In this document: in pieces, positions 1 through 7,695 of the stretch | Position numbering within the stretch: the stretch's first letter is position 1 | How the letters are laid out: each line of letters opens with the position of its first letter | Source: Chloroflexota bacterium | Lineage (GTDB): Bacteria; Chloroflexota; Anaerolineae; Epilineales; SHYO01 | Assembly (NCBI GenBank): GCA_009692745.1 | Contig: SHYO01000018.1 | Location: 1-38,300 of the forward strand | Reading direction: 5' to 3' | Length of the DNA: 38,300 nt | Translations under genes and position numbers: made by a program | Notes under the pieces: model-generated | The model's input: only the letters and a program-made list of their open reading frames with translations | The model's database searches: none | Told to the model about the DNA's origin: nothing

Positions 1-117
1 CGGTTGGTGGCGTGGTGGCAAGAACAGATAGAGGGACCAATCCGCCGGATACGCCTACCACGCTTCGCGACGCTGCTCAACAACGATCCAACTGCCGGCT
101 TGCTTGGCGCAGGTTAG
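1..117 (+). CDS. Possible C-terminal end of an unidentified protein (5' end outside window)
   Basis: Frame 1 is open from the first base to a TAG at 115-117 and gives 38 residues that begin RLVAWWQEQIEGPIRRIRLP. The composition is protein-like (two adjacent Trp, amphipathic spacing), but I recognise no family. Its stop coincides with the point where the facing amidohydrolase gene would end if one base of a T-run at 147-149 were removed. That fits two convergent genes meeting here, but with so few residues it could also be an open frame by chance. Confidence 0.35.
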   Translation, partial: RLVAWWQEQIEGPIRRIRLPRFATLLNNDPTAGLLGAG

Positions 118-1698
118 CACAGCCAGGTGAATTCGCCAGCAAAGTCTTTCAAGGGTGATTTGCCCATTAATCAGCACAAAGGCAATGCCGGTGGGATATT
201 GGTGGGGATTTTCGAAATCGGCGTGATCGATGACGGTATCCGGGTTGAAAAGGACGATATCTGCCGCCTGCCCAAGAGCCAGGCGCCCTCGGTCTTTCAG
301 TCCCAGACGATCCGCCACCTGCCCACTCATTTTGTAAACCGCCTGCTCTAATGAGAGCACCGGTTCCTGGCGGACATAGCGCCCCAGGACACGGGCGTGG
401 GCTCCATAAGAACGGGGGTGGGGCTTGCCGTGGCCGAGGATGCCACCGGGGGAAATAGCCAGACCATCGGAGCCCATCATCCCCAAGGGGTGGGTCAGAA
501 AAGCTTGCATATCTGCCTCAGTACGGTAAAAGAAGATAACTTCGACGCGACCATCATCCAGATCCATCAGGTCCAAGGCAGCATCGAGGGGATCACAGTT
601 CATCAGATCGGCGGCCTGTTCTATGGTCAACCCCTGGTATGGCTTGGCAGCCGGATGGTAAACCGTGCTGATCTGCAATCGGTCCCACAGCCAGGGCCAG
701 CCGCCAAAGAGGCCATTTTTGAGCATATCGGCGCGAATTTCGCGGCGGGTTTGGGGATCGCGCAGGCGAGACACCAGGGCATCTCTGCCGCCGGCCTGGG
801 CCCAAGTGGGCATACATTGATCGAAGCCGCTACTGCTGGCGGCATAGGGATACACGTCGAAAGTGACATCGAAACCATCCCGCACCGCTTGCTCGCACAC
901 AGCGATCACTGTATCCGCCTGCCCCCAGTAGGGTGGATCATTAATGGACATATGGGAAACTTGCACCGGCACGCCGGCCTGCCGCCCGATATCCACCGCC
1001 TCCGCCACACCCTTGACATGATAACCGGCCCAGGCGCGAATATGGCTGGTATAGAAGCGGCCGGGATAAGCAGCCATGACCTGGGCTAATGCGACGATCT
1101 CTGCGGTATCACCGTACGCGCTGGGGGGCAAAGTTAGCCCGGTTGAGAGGCCGAAGGCGCCCTGATCCAGGGCAATCGCGGTGAGGCGTTGCATGGCGCG
1201 AATTTCATCTGGGGTGGCGCGGCGGTCGTCGAAACCTACGACCGTGCCGCGCAGGGCACTATGACCTACCAGAGGGGCAATGTTAATACCGACACTTTGG
1301 CGTGTGACAACTTCCCGATAGCCCTGCAAATCGGTCCAGGACCAATCGACGGCCTCGCCAAAAATGCTGCTGAGGCGCGCCCGTAACAAAGGAGTGCGCT
1401 CAGGAGAGATAGGGAAAGGGCTAAAGCCGCAATTGCCGCAGACTTCAGTGGTGACCCCTTGCCGCACTTTGCTCATGCCAGCAGGTTCGGCTAGCAAGGT
1501 CAGGTCGGAGTGGGTATGGATATCGATAAAACCTGGGGAGACCACCAGACCGGTGGCATCAATGACCCGCTGGGCAGCGGCATCCCTTAAATCTCCCAGG
1601 GCGGCGATGGTTTGACCTGTGATGCCGATATCCGCCCCTATTGCCGGGGCGCCGCTTCCGTCCACTACCCGTCCATTGACAATGAGAATATCAAACAC
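55..1698 (-). CDS. N-acyl-D-amino-acid deacylase family amidohydrolase
   Basis: This is a metal-dependent amidohydrolase that probably removes the acyl group from N-acyl-D-amino acids in the cytoplasm. The metal-site pattern of D-aminoacylases is present: HTH at residues 61-63, a cysteine ligand in EVCGNCG (C87), histidines at 219 (TSHI) and 249 (VSHM), and an aspartate at 411 in GSDGLAISPGG. The 547-residue length is normal or slightly long. The start is a GTG at 1696-1698 preceded by a G-rich ribosome site (TTGGGGAAC). The last ~30 residues after NGQITLE do not resemble the family, which normally ends in a DGxxTG-type motif. Dropping one base of the T-run at 147-149 would instead give LEDFAGEFTWLC and a stop at 114-116, so a frameshift or base-call error near the end is plausible. 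A consensus promoter lies just upstream. Exact substrate specificity is not readable. Confidence 0.9.
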   Translation of the reverse strand: MFDILIVNGRVVDGSGAPAIGADIGITGQTIAALGDLRDAAAQRVIDATGLVVSPGFIDIHTHSDLTLLAEPAGMSKVRQGVTTEVCGNCGFSPFPISPERTPLLRARLSSIFGEAVDWSWTDLQGYREVVTRQSVGINIAPLVGHSALRGTVVGFDDRRATPDEIRAMQRLTAIALDQGAFGLSTGLTLPPSAYGDTAEIVALAQVMAAYPGRFYTSHIRAWAGYHVKGVAEAVDIGRQAGVPVQVSHMSINDPPYWGQADTVIAVCEQAVRDGFDVTFDVYPYAASSSGFDQCMPTWAQAGGRDALVSRLRDPQTRREIRADMLKNGLFGGWPWLWDRLQISTVYHPAAKPYQGLTIEQAADLMNCDPLDAALDLMDLDDGRVEVIFFYRTEADMQAFLTHPLGMMGSDGLAISPGGILGHGKPHPRSYGAHARVLGRYVRQEPVLSLEQAVYKMSGQVADRLGLKDRGRLALGQAADIVLFNPDTVIDHADFENPHQYPTGIAFVLINGQITLERLCWRIHLAVLTCAKQAGSWIVVEQRREAW

Positions 1699-1764
1699 GA
1701 GTTCCCCAACGGCAGTAAATCCGTCCCAACTTAATTTCGTGAAGAAAGAAATGGTATTTGCATT

Positions 1765-1793
1765 ATTATAAGGGCAACAAAAGTGACTGTCAA
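1765..1793 (-). promoter_or_regulatory. Consensus sigma-70 promoter for the amidohydrolase gene
   Basis: On the minus strand the -35 is TTGACA (1788-1793) and the -10 is TATAAT (1765-1770), separated by exactly 17 bases. Both hexamers are perfect matches to consensus. Transcription would begin near 1758, about 60 bases before the GTG start. The amidohydrolase therefore has its own strong promoter and does not depend on read-through from hom. Confidence 0.8.
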
Positions 1794-1812
1794 GAAAGCG
1801 ATTGGCATATCA

Positions 1813-2859
1813 TCAGACGCAGTACAGATCGATCAGATCTCGCAACATGGCGGCCGCAGTGGGTAAGGGGCCACGCTCATCTACCCGGGCAAAGAGCTCG
1901 CCCATGATATCGGTAACGTATAGAATACCCATCTGCCAGCCGTGGGTCTGTGCCAGGGGGTGGTGAGCAGGCAAAACGCGAGGCTCGACGCTGAGGTGGT
2001 AGGACCCGTCCGCTAGGCGCGCAGCCAGGGCAACCAACTTAAGCTCAGCGCCGTTCTGACGGGTCAGCAGTAAATCCTGCTGGGTGATACCGCGAATCCC
2101 GCTCACGCTGACATCCCGGATCGTGGTAGGCTGGCCCAAGACGCTATTAGCCAGGATTACCAGCTTATTAGCTGTATCCCAACCATCGATATCCAGGCTG
2201 GGATCGGTTTCCGCTACACCTTCATCCTGGGCATCCTGCAAAGCTGCCGCAAAGCTTTTGCCCGCGGCCATGGCCGTCAGAATATAGTTGGTGGTGCTGG
2301 TAAAGATACCTTCCATCCGCTCAATCTGGCAGGCAACCAGATCCCGCCGCCCAATGTTCATCGTAGGTAGCGAACTGCAAACGGTAGCAGAGAAGCGCAG
2401 ACGCCGATTTTGGACCTGGCTGAGGGTTGCCAGTTCCTGGTAAGCCAGCACCAGCGGCCCCTTGTTCGCCAGGACCGCATCCATGCCAAGGCGCAAAGTG
2501 GTACGCAGCACGTCCAGCCCGGGCTGGCCATGATCTAGATTGACCGGAGAGGATTCAAGGAGACACATCGGTTCTAAACATTCCGCCTGGATCCGAGCTA
2601 ACATCTCCAGAGCGGTTTGGCCAGGCTGCCCGGCGCCGGGATAGGCAGCGGCAGATTGGCCGCTCTGCTTGAGCGCCAACAGGCGCTGCGGGTCCAGGCC
2701 CACGGCTGACCAAGCGGCGCCACCGGAATCGGCGGCAGCTACAACCTGAATTTCAAGGCCATATTGTGTTGCCAGGAGGTGGCGTTTTGCGGTTATAAGC
2801 TGAAGGAAGCTGCCGCCCACGTTTCCTAGCCCCACCATCGCCACTCTTACCAATGACAT
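1813..2859 (-). CDS. hom: Homoserine dehydrogenase
   Basis: It catalyses NAD(P)-dependent reduction of aspartate semialdehyde to homoserine, the branch point to threonine and methionine. The N-terminal Rossmann fold carries GLGNVG at residues 10-15, and the family motif ANKGPL sits at 131-136. TSTTNYIL at 187-194 and the block around AETDPSLDIDGWDTANK supply E217, D228 and K232. These line up with the catalytic Glu, Asp and Lys of the yeast enzyme with a constant offset of nine. At 348 residues it ends shortly after the catalytic domain and has no C-terminal ACT domain, so threonine feedback through that domain is not expected. It starts four bases after the Nudix gene stop, with AAGGA as ribosome site, so the two form one operon. 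Confidence 0.93.
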   Translation of the reverse strand: MSLVRVAMVGLGNVGGSFLQLITAKRHLLATQYGLEIQVVAAADSGGAAWSAVGLDPQRLLALKQSGQSAAAYPGAGQPGQTALEMLARIQAECLEPMCLLESSPVNLDHGQPGLDVLRTTLRLGMDAVLANKGPLVLAYQELATLSQVQNRRLRFSATVCSSLPTMNIGRRDLVACQIERMEGIFTSTTNYILTAMAAGKSFAAALQDAQDEGVAETDPSLDIDGWDTANKLVILANSVLGQPTTIRDVSVSGIRGITQQDLLLTRQNGAELKLVALAARLADGSYHLSVEPRVLPAHHPLAQTHGWQMGILYVTDIMGELFARVDERGPLPTAAAMLRDLIDLYCV

Positions 2860-2863
2860 AGGT

Positions 2864-3367
2864 CTATCCTTTCACACGCCGCACCCACTCGGCCAGGACC
2901 AGGGGGGCATGGGCGAAGGCGATATTGGGGGGTAGCTCACCCGGTGCAAACCAACCCAAAAGCACAGCGTCATCACTGGGCCGGGGCACGCCCCCGGCAA
3001 TCTGCCCCCGGTAGAAGATATTTAGGGTTGAAATAGCATCAGCGCCATAGGTATCCATCCAGATCCCCAGAAAGTCACCCACCCGGATATCCAGGCCCGT
3101 TTCCTCCAGTAACTCGCGGCGGGCGCCGTCGACAGGGTGCTCGCCGCTTTCCAGGAAACCACCAGGAATGTCCCAATAATCTTTGAACGGGGCCCGAGCC
3201 CGTTTCACCAGCAACATTCGGCCCTGGTCTTCCACCAGGATACCGGCACATGGCACCGGGTTGGCATAATACATATAGCCACAAGAGGCACAACCTGGTC
3301 TTTCGATGCCGTGATCATCACGATAAGTGAGCGGTGTACCACATCGGGGGCAAAATTGGAAGCGCAT
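2864..3367 (-). CDS. Nudix hydrolase with N-terminal zinc ribbon
   Basis: This is a predicted Mg-dependent nucleoside-diphosphate-X hydrolase whose substrate is unknown. From the ATG at 3365-3367 the protein has 167 residues. It opens with a zinc ribbon (CPRC at 6-9, CASC at 26-29), as in NADH pyrophosphatase-like Nudix proteins. The complete Nudix box spans residues 70-92: GFLESGE, then seven residues, then RELLEETGL, with all invariant Glu and Gly residues kept. A GTG 18 bases upstream (3383-3385) is in frame, but it would lie upstream of the predicted transcription start, and family members begin right at the ribbon. The gene is first in an operon with hom. The pairing suggests housekeeping use, but gives no specific link. 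Confidence 0.88.
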   Translation of the reverse strand: MRFQFCPRCGTPLTYRDDHGIERPGCASCGYMYYANPVPCAGILVEDQGRMLLVKRARAPFKDYWDIPGGFLESGEHPVDGARRELLEETGLDIRVGDFLGIWMDTYGADAISTLNIFYRGQIAGGVPRPSDDAVLLGWFAPGELPPNIAFAHAPLVLAEWVRRVKG

Positions 3368-3375
3368 AGTGGGAT

Positions 3376-3404
3376 ATTGTAACACCGGCTATGCGGGGTG
3401 GCAA
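3376..3404 (-). promoter_or_regulatory. Sigma-70 promoter for nudix-hom
   Basis: On the minus strand TTGCCA (3399-3404) and TACAAT (3376-3381) are separated by 17 bases; each differs from consensus at one position. The predicted start of transcription (about 3369) is only one to three bases before the ATG at 3367, so the message would be almost leaderless. Confidence 0.5.
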
Positions 3405-3429
3405 GAAGCTGGCATATAGGGTAGGATCT

Positions 3430-3458
3430 TTGTCAAATCCGGTGATAAATGGTATAAA
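3430..3458 (+). promoter_or_regulatory. Sigma-70 promoter for the DUF815 ATPase gene
   Basis: TTGTCA (3430-3435) and TATAAA (3453-3458) are 17 bases apart, each with five of six consensus bases. Transcription would start near 3465, about 35 bases before the ATG at 3500. The promoter is back-to-back with the nudix-hom promoter. Confidence 0.65.
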
Positions 3459-3499
3459 ATGGGAGTTTCTAAATACAAGTAGCATCAGGGGCAAGGGAA

Positions 3500-4921
3500 A
3501 TGACCTATAGTAGTTCCCGAGAAGCACTCTTAGACGATATTCAAACAGCACTGCGGGGTGTGGACGGCCTGCTGATTTACCGGCAGGTAATGGCAGACCG
3601 CATCGGCCAGGCATATCTGCGCCTGCTAGAGGCGTTGTGTTCTGATAACCCGGGGAGCATGGTTCCAGGGCGATATGGAGAATTTTTCTACCTATTGGCG
3701 GCAGAAACAGAATTGGCCCACAAGCCCCTATCGGGAGATGCCTGGCAAAATCACCTAATAGACCGTCTGTTGGAAGACGAGAATCCTTTTTCGCGGAAAG
3801 CAGAGCGGGCCAGCCTGGAGGAAATGGGGCCGTCATTATTGGCCGCCGTCCGCCAGGATTTACGCAGCCTGCGCCGTCTATTCGCCCTGGATGCAGACCG
3901 GATTGCCACCCTGGAAGACGAAACTGGCCGGGGGTGGATCGGCTGGGGCGACATGTATACGCTAAGAAACGGGGAGATGCGCCAGTTACAGCGGCAGAGG
4001 ATGAAAGTGCGGCTGTTGAATACCCTCGATTGGGCTGAGCTAGTAGCCGACCTGGCCGGTTTTTACCCGGAGCAAGGGACGGGTATTTTCGCCCATTACC
4101 GGGCTTTTCGTTGGAATTCTTTGGCAAACAATCAGCCGGGCAGTGGGATGGCTATTGCAGCGTCACGGTCGGGTCTGCAGGGTATCGGCCATCCCGACCC
4201 GGCCCGGTTGGAAAACATCGTCGGATACACCGTTCAAAAAGAGATTCTGGTCCAAAACACAGATCACTTTGTGGCCGGCTTCCCGGCCAACCACGTATTG
4301 CTCTATGGCAATCGGGGCACCGGAAAATCCAGCATGGTCAAAGCTTTGCTCAACCGCTACTACTTGCAAGGCTTGCGCATAGTAGAAGTCGCCAAGCAGG
4401 ACCTGGCGGATTTTGCCCGGATTATTGAGCTTCTGCGCGGCCGCCGCGAGCGATTTATCTTATTTGTGGACGATCTCTCCTTTGAGGAGCACGAAACCTA
4501 TTACAAGGATCTAAAAGCCTTACTGGAAGGCAGCCTGGAAGCTCGCCCGGGAAATGTGCTGTTATATGCCACTTCGAACCGGCGCCACCTGGTCAAAGAG
4601 CGTTTTTCCGACCGGCCGGAGCCAGATAACGATGAAGTGCATGCCTGGGACACCGTGCAGGAGAAGCTATCCCTTTCCGACAGGTTTGGGATTACCATCG
4701 TCTTTGAAAGCCCCAACCAGGAGCAATTCCTGAATATCGTAGAGGGATTGGCGTCTCAGCGCGGGTTAGATATCAGCCTGGCCAAACTGCGCCGGCGAGC
4801 GTTAGAATGGGCGGCCTTGCACAATGGCCGCTCGGGACGTACCGCCCGCCAGTTTATCGATTTTATCGAGGCAGAGCAGGCGCTGTTAGAACAAGCAGAA
4901 CCGGGCACGCCGGAAGTATAA
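3500..4921 (+). CDS. DUF815-family AAA-type P-loop ATPase
   Basis: This is a cytoplasmic ATPase of the DUF815 family, whose cellular role is not established. The 473-residue protein has a ~230-residue N-terminal helical region. It is followed by an AAA core with Walker A GNRGTGKS at 270-277, Walker B ILFVDDLSFE starting at 320, and a sensor-like ATSNRRHL at 357-364. The C-terminal GRSGRTARQFIDFIE block is typical of the end of this family. The ATG at 3500 has a purine-rich site (AGGGGCAAGGGAA) close upstream and its own promoter. A second, coding-like frame begins at the stop codon in the +1 frame (4923-5096), which could be a lost extension of this protein. It does not appear to share an operon with the downstream ArsA-like gene, which has a 250-bp leader. 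Confidence 0.88.
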   Translation: MTYSSSREALLDDIQTALRGVDGLLIYRQVMADRIGQAYLRLLEALCSDNPGSMVPGRYGEFFYLLAAETELAHKPLSGDAWQNHLIDRLLEDENPFSRKAERASLEEMGPSLLAAVRQDLRSLRRLFALDADRIATLEDETGRGWIGWGDMYTLRNGEMRQLQRQRMKVRLLNTLDWAELVADLAGFYPEQGTGIFAHYRAFRWNSLANNQPGSGMAIAASRSGLQGIGHPDPARLENIVGYTVQKEILVQNTDHFVAGFPANHVLLYGNRGTGKSSMVKALLNRYYLQGLRIVEVAKQDLADFARIIELLRGRRERFILFVDDLSFEEHETYYKDLKALLEGSLEARPGNVLLYATSNRRHLVKERFSDRPEPDNDEVHAWDTVQEKLSLSDRFGITIVFESPNQEQFLNIVEGLASQRGLDISLAKLRRRALEWAALHNGRSGRTARQFIDFIEAEQALLEQAEPGTPEV

Positions 4922-4922
4922 A

Positions 4923-5096
4923 GGAGACTTCTCGCAGGTTATCCAGGATTGGCTTGCCAGTTACGCCGCCAACCTGGAGCGGCAAAGTAATCCCACGCCT
5001 GATCCTCAACCGGCGCCGAAATCGATTCCCCTGGGAAGGCGCAAACCGCAAGAAACTAAAGGTACCTCCGCCCCTGTCTCTGCACCTCCTCAGTAG
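4923..5096 (+). other. Coding-like frame without a start codon, directly after the DUF815 gene
   Basis: Starting two bases after the DUF815 stop and shifted by +1, this frame reads 57 protein-like residues. It begins GDFSQVIQDWLASYAANLER and continues into a Pro/Lys-rich tail (PTPDPQPAPKSIPLGRRK) to a TAG at 5094-5096. It contains no ATG, GTG or TTG, although a perfect AAGGAG ribosome site sits at 4921-4926. Removing one base from the GTATAAAGG junction would fuse it to the ATPase. It is therefore either a C-terminal extension lost by a frameshift or base error, a small gene that lost its start, or an accidental open frame. Confidence 0.35.
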
Positions 5097-5352
5097 CCCT
5101 ACTGGAAATGGGGTATAATTGTATCAACCCGAGCTTGACCAGATAGTGGCGGGAACACGGGCCAGCACATAGGTCCGACAGACATCGGCAAAAGCCGTTT
5201 GACCAATGAACCATTATAGACCGTGCCTTGCGTATACTTATGTAGCCTGTTATAAGCAGATGTGATAACAGCTATACGTTCAATTAGATGATTGCCGGTG
5301 GGCGAAAATTTAGGCTTCGCAGCGGATTTGACCGGCAGGAGAAATGAAATCT
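5097..5352 (+). promoter_or_regulatory. Leader region of the ArsA-like gene with a candidate promoter
   Basis: This 256-bp stretch holds no gene I can support. The best promoter candidate is TTGCGT (5228-5233), 17 bases, then TATAAG (5251-5256), giving a ~90-base leader. A second TATAAT at 5114-5119, preceded by TGGGG, has no matching -35. No tRNA, riboswitch or terminator is visible. Confidence 0.35.
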
Positions 5353-6519
5353 ATGCGCCTGATTCTATATACAGGTAAGGGTGGCGTTGGTAAGACCACA
5401 ATCGCCGCGGCCTCAGGCATGCGCAGCGCGGAATTGGGGTTTCGCACCCTGGTCGTCAGTACGGACATTGCCCACAGCCTGGCGGACGTCATCGGCATGC
5501 CCCTAGAAGCCCGCCCAGTAGAAATTGCCCCCAATCTATGGGCGCAGGAAATAAATGTGCTGGAAGAGGTACGGAACTACTGGGGGAAACTACAGGAATA
5601 CCTGGCAATGGCCTTGGAGAAGCAGGGTGTCAACGGGGCAATTGCCGAAGAACTGGCGGTTATTCCAGGCATGGAAGAGGTAGTGAGCCTGCTCCATATT
5701 CGCAAACAGGCCATGGAAGGGGAATTCGACCGGGTAGTGGTGGATGCGGCGCCCACCGGTGAAACGATGCGCCTGCTCACCATGCCTGAATCCTTCCAAT
5801 GGTACGCCGGCCGGATCATCAATTGGAGTGAGCGGACCATGGGGTTGGTCAAGCCAATAATCCGCGCCCTGGCACCAGGGACGGATGTGCTCGCCCTGTT
5901 ACCCAAACTGATGGAGGAGATCAAAGCCCTGCGAGATGTTTTGACAGACCGGACCATCAGTAGCTACCGCGTGGTGGTGAACCCGGAGAAGATGGTCATT
6001 AAGGAAGCTGAAAGAGCCCTTTCCTACCTGTTCCTCTTTCAATACCCGGTGGATGCGGTTATAGTGAACCGCGTACTGCCGCCAGAGCTATCGGTCGACC
6101 CATTCCTGCGCCACATGCAGGAGATCCAAAAGGGGTACCTGAAGACCATTGAAAACACTTTCCGGCCCTTACCGCTATGGTATGTATCCCAATATGACCG
6201 GGAAATGGTAGGGCTGGAGGCCCTATCACAACTGGCGCAAGATTGCTTCGGCGCAGAAGACCCCGGCCAAATTTTCTACACCGGCCAAGCCCAGGAGATT
6301 GTGCAGGAAGGCGAAAATTATCTGCTCCGCTTGCCATTACCCTGGGTAGAAAAAGATAAGGTATCTATCACCAAGCGCGGAGATGAGCTGTTCGTCACTA
6401 TCGGGAACTTCAAGCGGGAAATCATGCTGCCCAACGTACTCACCCTGCGACGCGCCACCCGAGCACGCTTCAGTGCAGGCGTGTTGGAAGTACAATTCAG
6501 TCCGCCCACCACCACCTGA
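5353..6519 (+). CDS. ArsA/Get3-family ATPase with HSP20-like C-terminal domain
   Basis: This is a soluble SIMIBI-class ATPase of the ArsA/Get3 type. Numbering is from the ATG at 5353. The deviant Walker [10 protein letters not shown] is at residues 8-16, the switch I block [10 protein letters not shown] follows at 36-45, and [15 protein letters not shown] at 128-142 is the switch II/A-loop region. The last ~50 residues (from about [12 protein letters not shown]) form a beta-rich HSP20-like module found at the end of some ArsA-like proteins. The only cysteine is in DCFGAED, so the three arsenite-binding cysteines of ArsA and the CxxC zinc pair of Get3 are both absent. Arsenite pumping is therefore unlikely. 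A second ATG at 5344 lies only two bases from the GGAG ribosome site, so 5353 is preferred. It is followed 36 bases later by an alpha/beta hydrolase and is probably co-transcribed with it. Confidence 0.88.
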   Translation: MRLILYTGKGGVGKTTIAAASGMRSAELGFRTLVVSTDIAHSLADVIGMPLEARPVEIAPNLWAQEINVLEEVRNYWGKLQEYLAMALEKQGVNGAIAEELAVIPGMEEVVSLLHIRKQAMEGEFDRVVVDAAPTGETMRLLTMPESFQWYAGRIINWSERTMGLVKPIIRALAPGTDVLALLPKLMEEIKALRDVLTDRTISSYRVVVNPEKMVIKEAERALSYLFLFQYPVDAVIVNRVLPPELSVDPFLRHMQEIQKGYLKTIENTFRPLPLWYVSQYDREMVGLEALSQLAQDCFGAEDPGQIFYTGQAQEIVQEGENYLLRLPLPWVEKDKVSITKRGDELFVTIGNFKREIMLPNVLTLRRATRARFSAGVLEVQFSPPTTT

Positions 6520-6555
6520 ATAAGAGTTAACCTGTTGAAATGAAGGGATATCAAA

Positions 6556-7437
6556 TTGCAACAACAGCATAGCTACATCCCATTGCCGCATCTGCGGCTG
6601 CACTACCGGGATTGGGGAGGCCAGGGTCGCCCGCTGGTGTTGATTCATGGGTTGGCGTCCAATGCGCGGATTTGGGATTTAGCGGCGCCTATCCTGGCTG
6701 AGAATTTCGCTGTCGTAGCCTTGGACCAACGGGGGCATGGTCTGAGTGACCATCCGGATGAGGGGTATGACTTCGCCACCATCAGCGGTGATCTGGAATC
6801 TTTTCTGCAGATGCTGGGGATTTCGAGACCAGTACTGGTGGGGCATTCCTGGGGAGGAAATGTGGCGCTGGAGTATACAGCTAAGCACCCGAGTGCAGTG
6901 GCTGCCTTGGTGCTGGTAGATGGCGGCTTTATGCAGCTTTCGGCCATTCCCGGGATGACCTGGGAACGGGCGGAACGGGAGATGGCCCCACCTCCCCTGG
7001 CAGGCACACCGCTGGAAGACTTCCGCCAACGCATCCGGCAATTTTTGCCGCCCGACGCATACTCACCTGAGGTAGAAGAGATCATCCTGGGGAATTTCCA
7101 GGTGGATGCTGAGCAACGGATTTACCCTCACCTGACTCGCGAGCGGCATATGAAAATTTTGCGTTCGCTGTGGGAGCAGAATCCCACCGAAATGTATGCC
7201 CAAGTCGATTGCCCGGTATTGTTAGTCCCGGCAGCCCAATCAAACGAGGAGCAGGCTCGTGGCGACCCAAGTCGCCTGGAGCTGAAGCGGCGCGCCGTCT
7301 CCCTGGCGGAACAGAGTCTGGTCATGCGCAAGACGGTGTGGATGGAGAATACGATCCACGATATCCCTCTCCAGCGTCCCCGAGAACTAGTAGCGGAGAT
7401 TACGGAGTTTGTTCATCGCTATACGCAGCCAGACTAG
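6556..7437 (+). CDS. Alpha/beta hydrolase
   Basis: This is a 293-residue cytoplasmic alpha/beta-fold hydrolase whose substrate cannot be read from the sequence. It shows the oxyanion motif HGLA at 31-34, DQRGHG at 57-62, the nucleophile elbow GHSWGG with Ser98, and a C-terminal His268 in IHDIP. The acid could be Asp124 (LVDGG), but this is less certain. The start is TTG at 6556, with GAAGGGA about eight bases upstream. No ATG exists near the beginning of the conserved fold. Position and spacing suggest an operon with the ArsA-like ATPase. Confidence 0.88.
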   Translation: MQQQHSYIPLPHLRLHYRDWGGQGRPLVLIHGLASNARIWDLAAPILAENFAVVALDQRGHGLSDHPDEGYDFATISGDLESFLQMLGISRPVLVGHSWGGNVALEYTAKHPSAVAALVLVDGGFMQLSAIPGMTWERAEREMAPPPLAGTPLEDFRQRIRQFLPPDAYSPEVEEIILGNFQVDAEQRIYPHLTRERHMKILRSLWEQNPTEMYAQVDCPVLLVPAAQSNEEQARGDPSRLELKRRAVSLAEQSLVMRKTVWMENTIHDIPLQRPRELVAEITEFVHRYTQPD

Positions 7438-7695
7438 AAATACAGGTCACTAGGAATCAATGGCCACCGCCTCTCTAGAAAAAGCGACTGCGCTACACGA
7501 ATAAATCCATAGAAACAAGTTGATATTGCATGAATTCGCAAGAAAGGACACGATCCCAATATTTTTGCCTCATTACCCTCTTATCTGGAACGTGGGACAC
7601 CCTGTTCATACCTCACACGCCATCTCCGGCATAACCTGCTATACTTACTTATTACTTATGGAAGCTGCACGTCACTCACACTTGAGGAGGACATA
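7438..7695 (+). promoter_or_regulatory. Leader of the DUF255 gene with an extended -10 promoter
   Basis: The 258-bp gap holds no gene. TGCTATACT at 7637-7645 is an extended -10 element without a good -35, placing transcription start near 7652. A strong ribosome site (TTGAGGAGGA, 7682-7691) precedes the ATG at 7696. Nothing else structured is evident. Confidence 0.4.

Noticed and set aside
397-1089. Long open frame on the plus strand inside the amidohydrolase gene
   Set aside because: It is the antisense of a well-supported enzyme with all metal ligands and shows no domain of its own.
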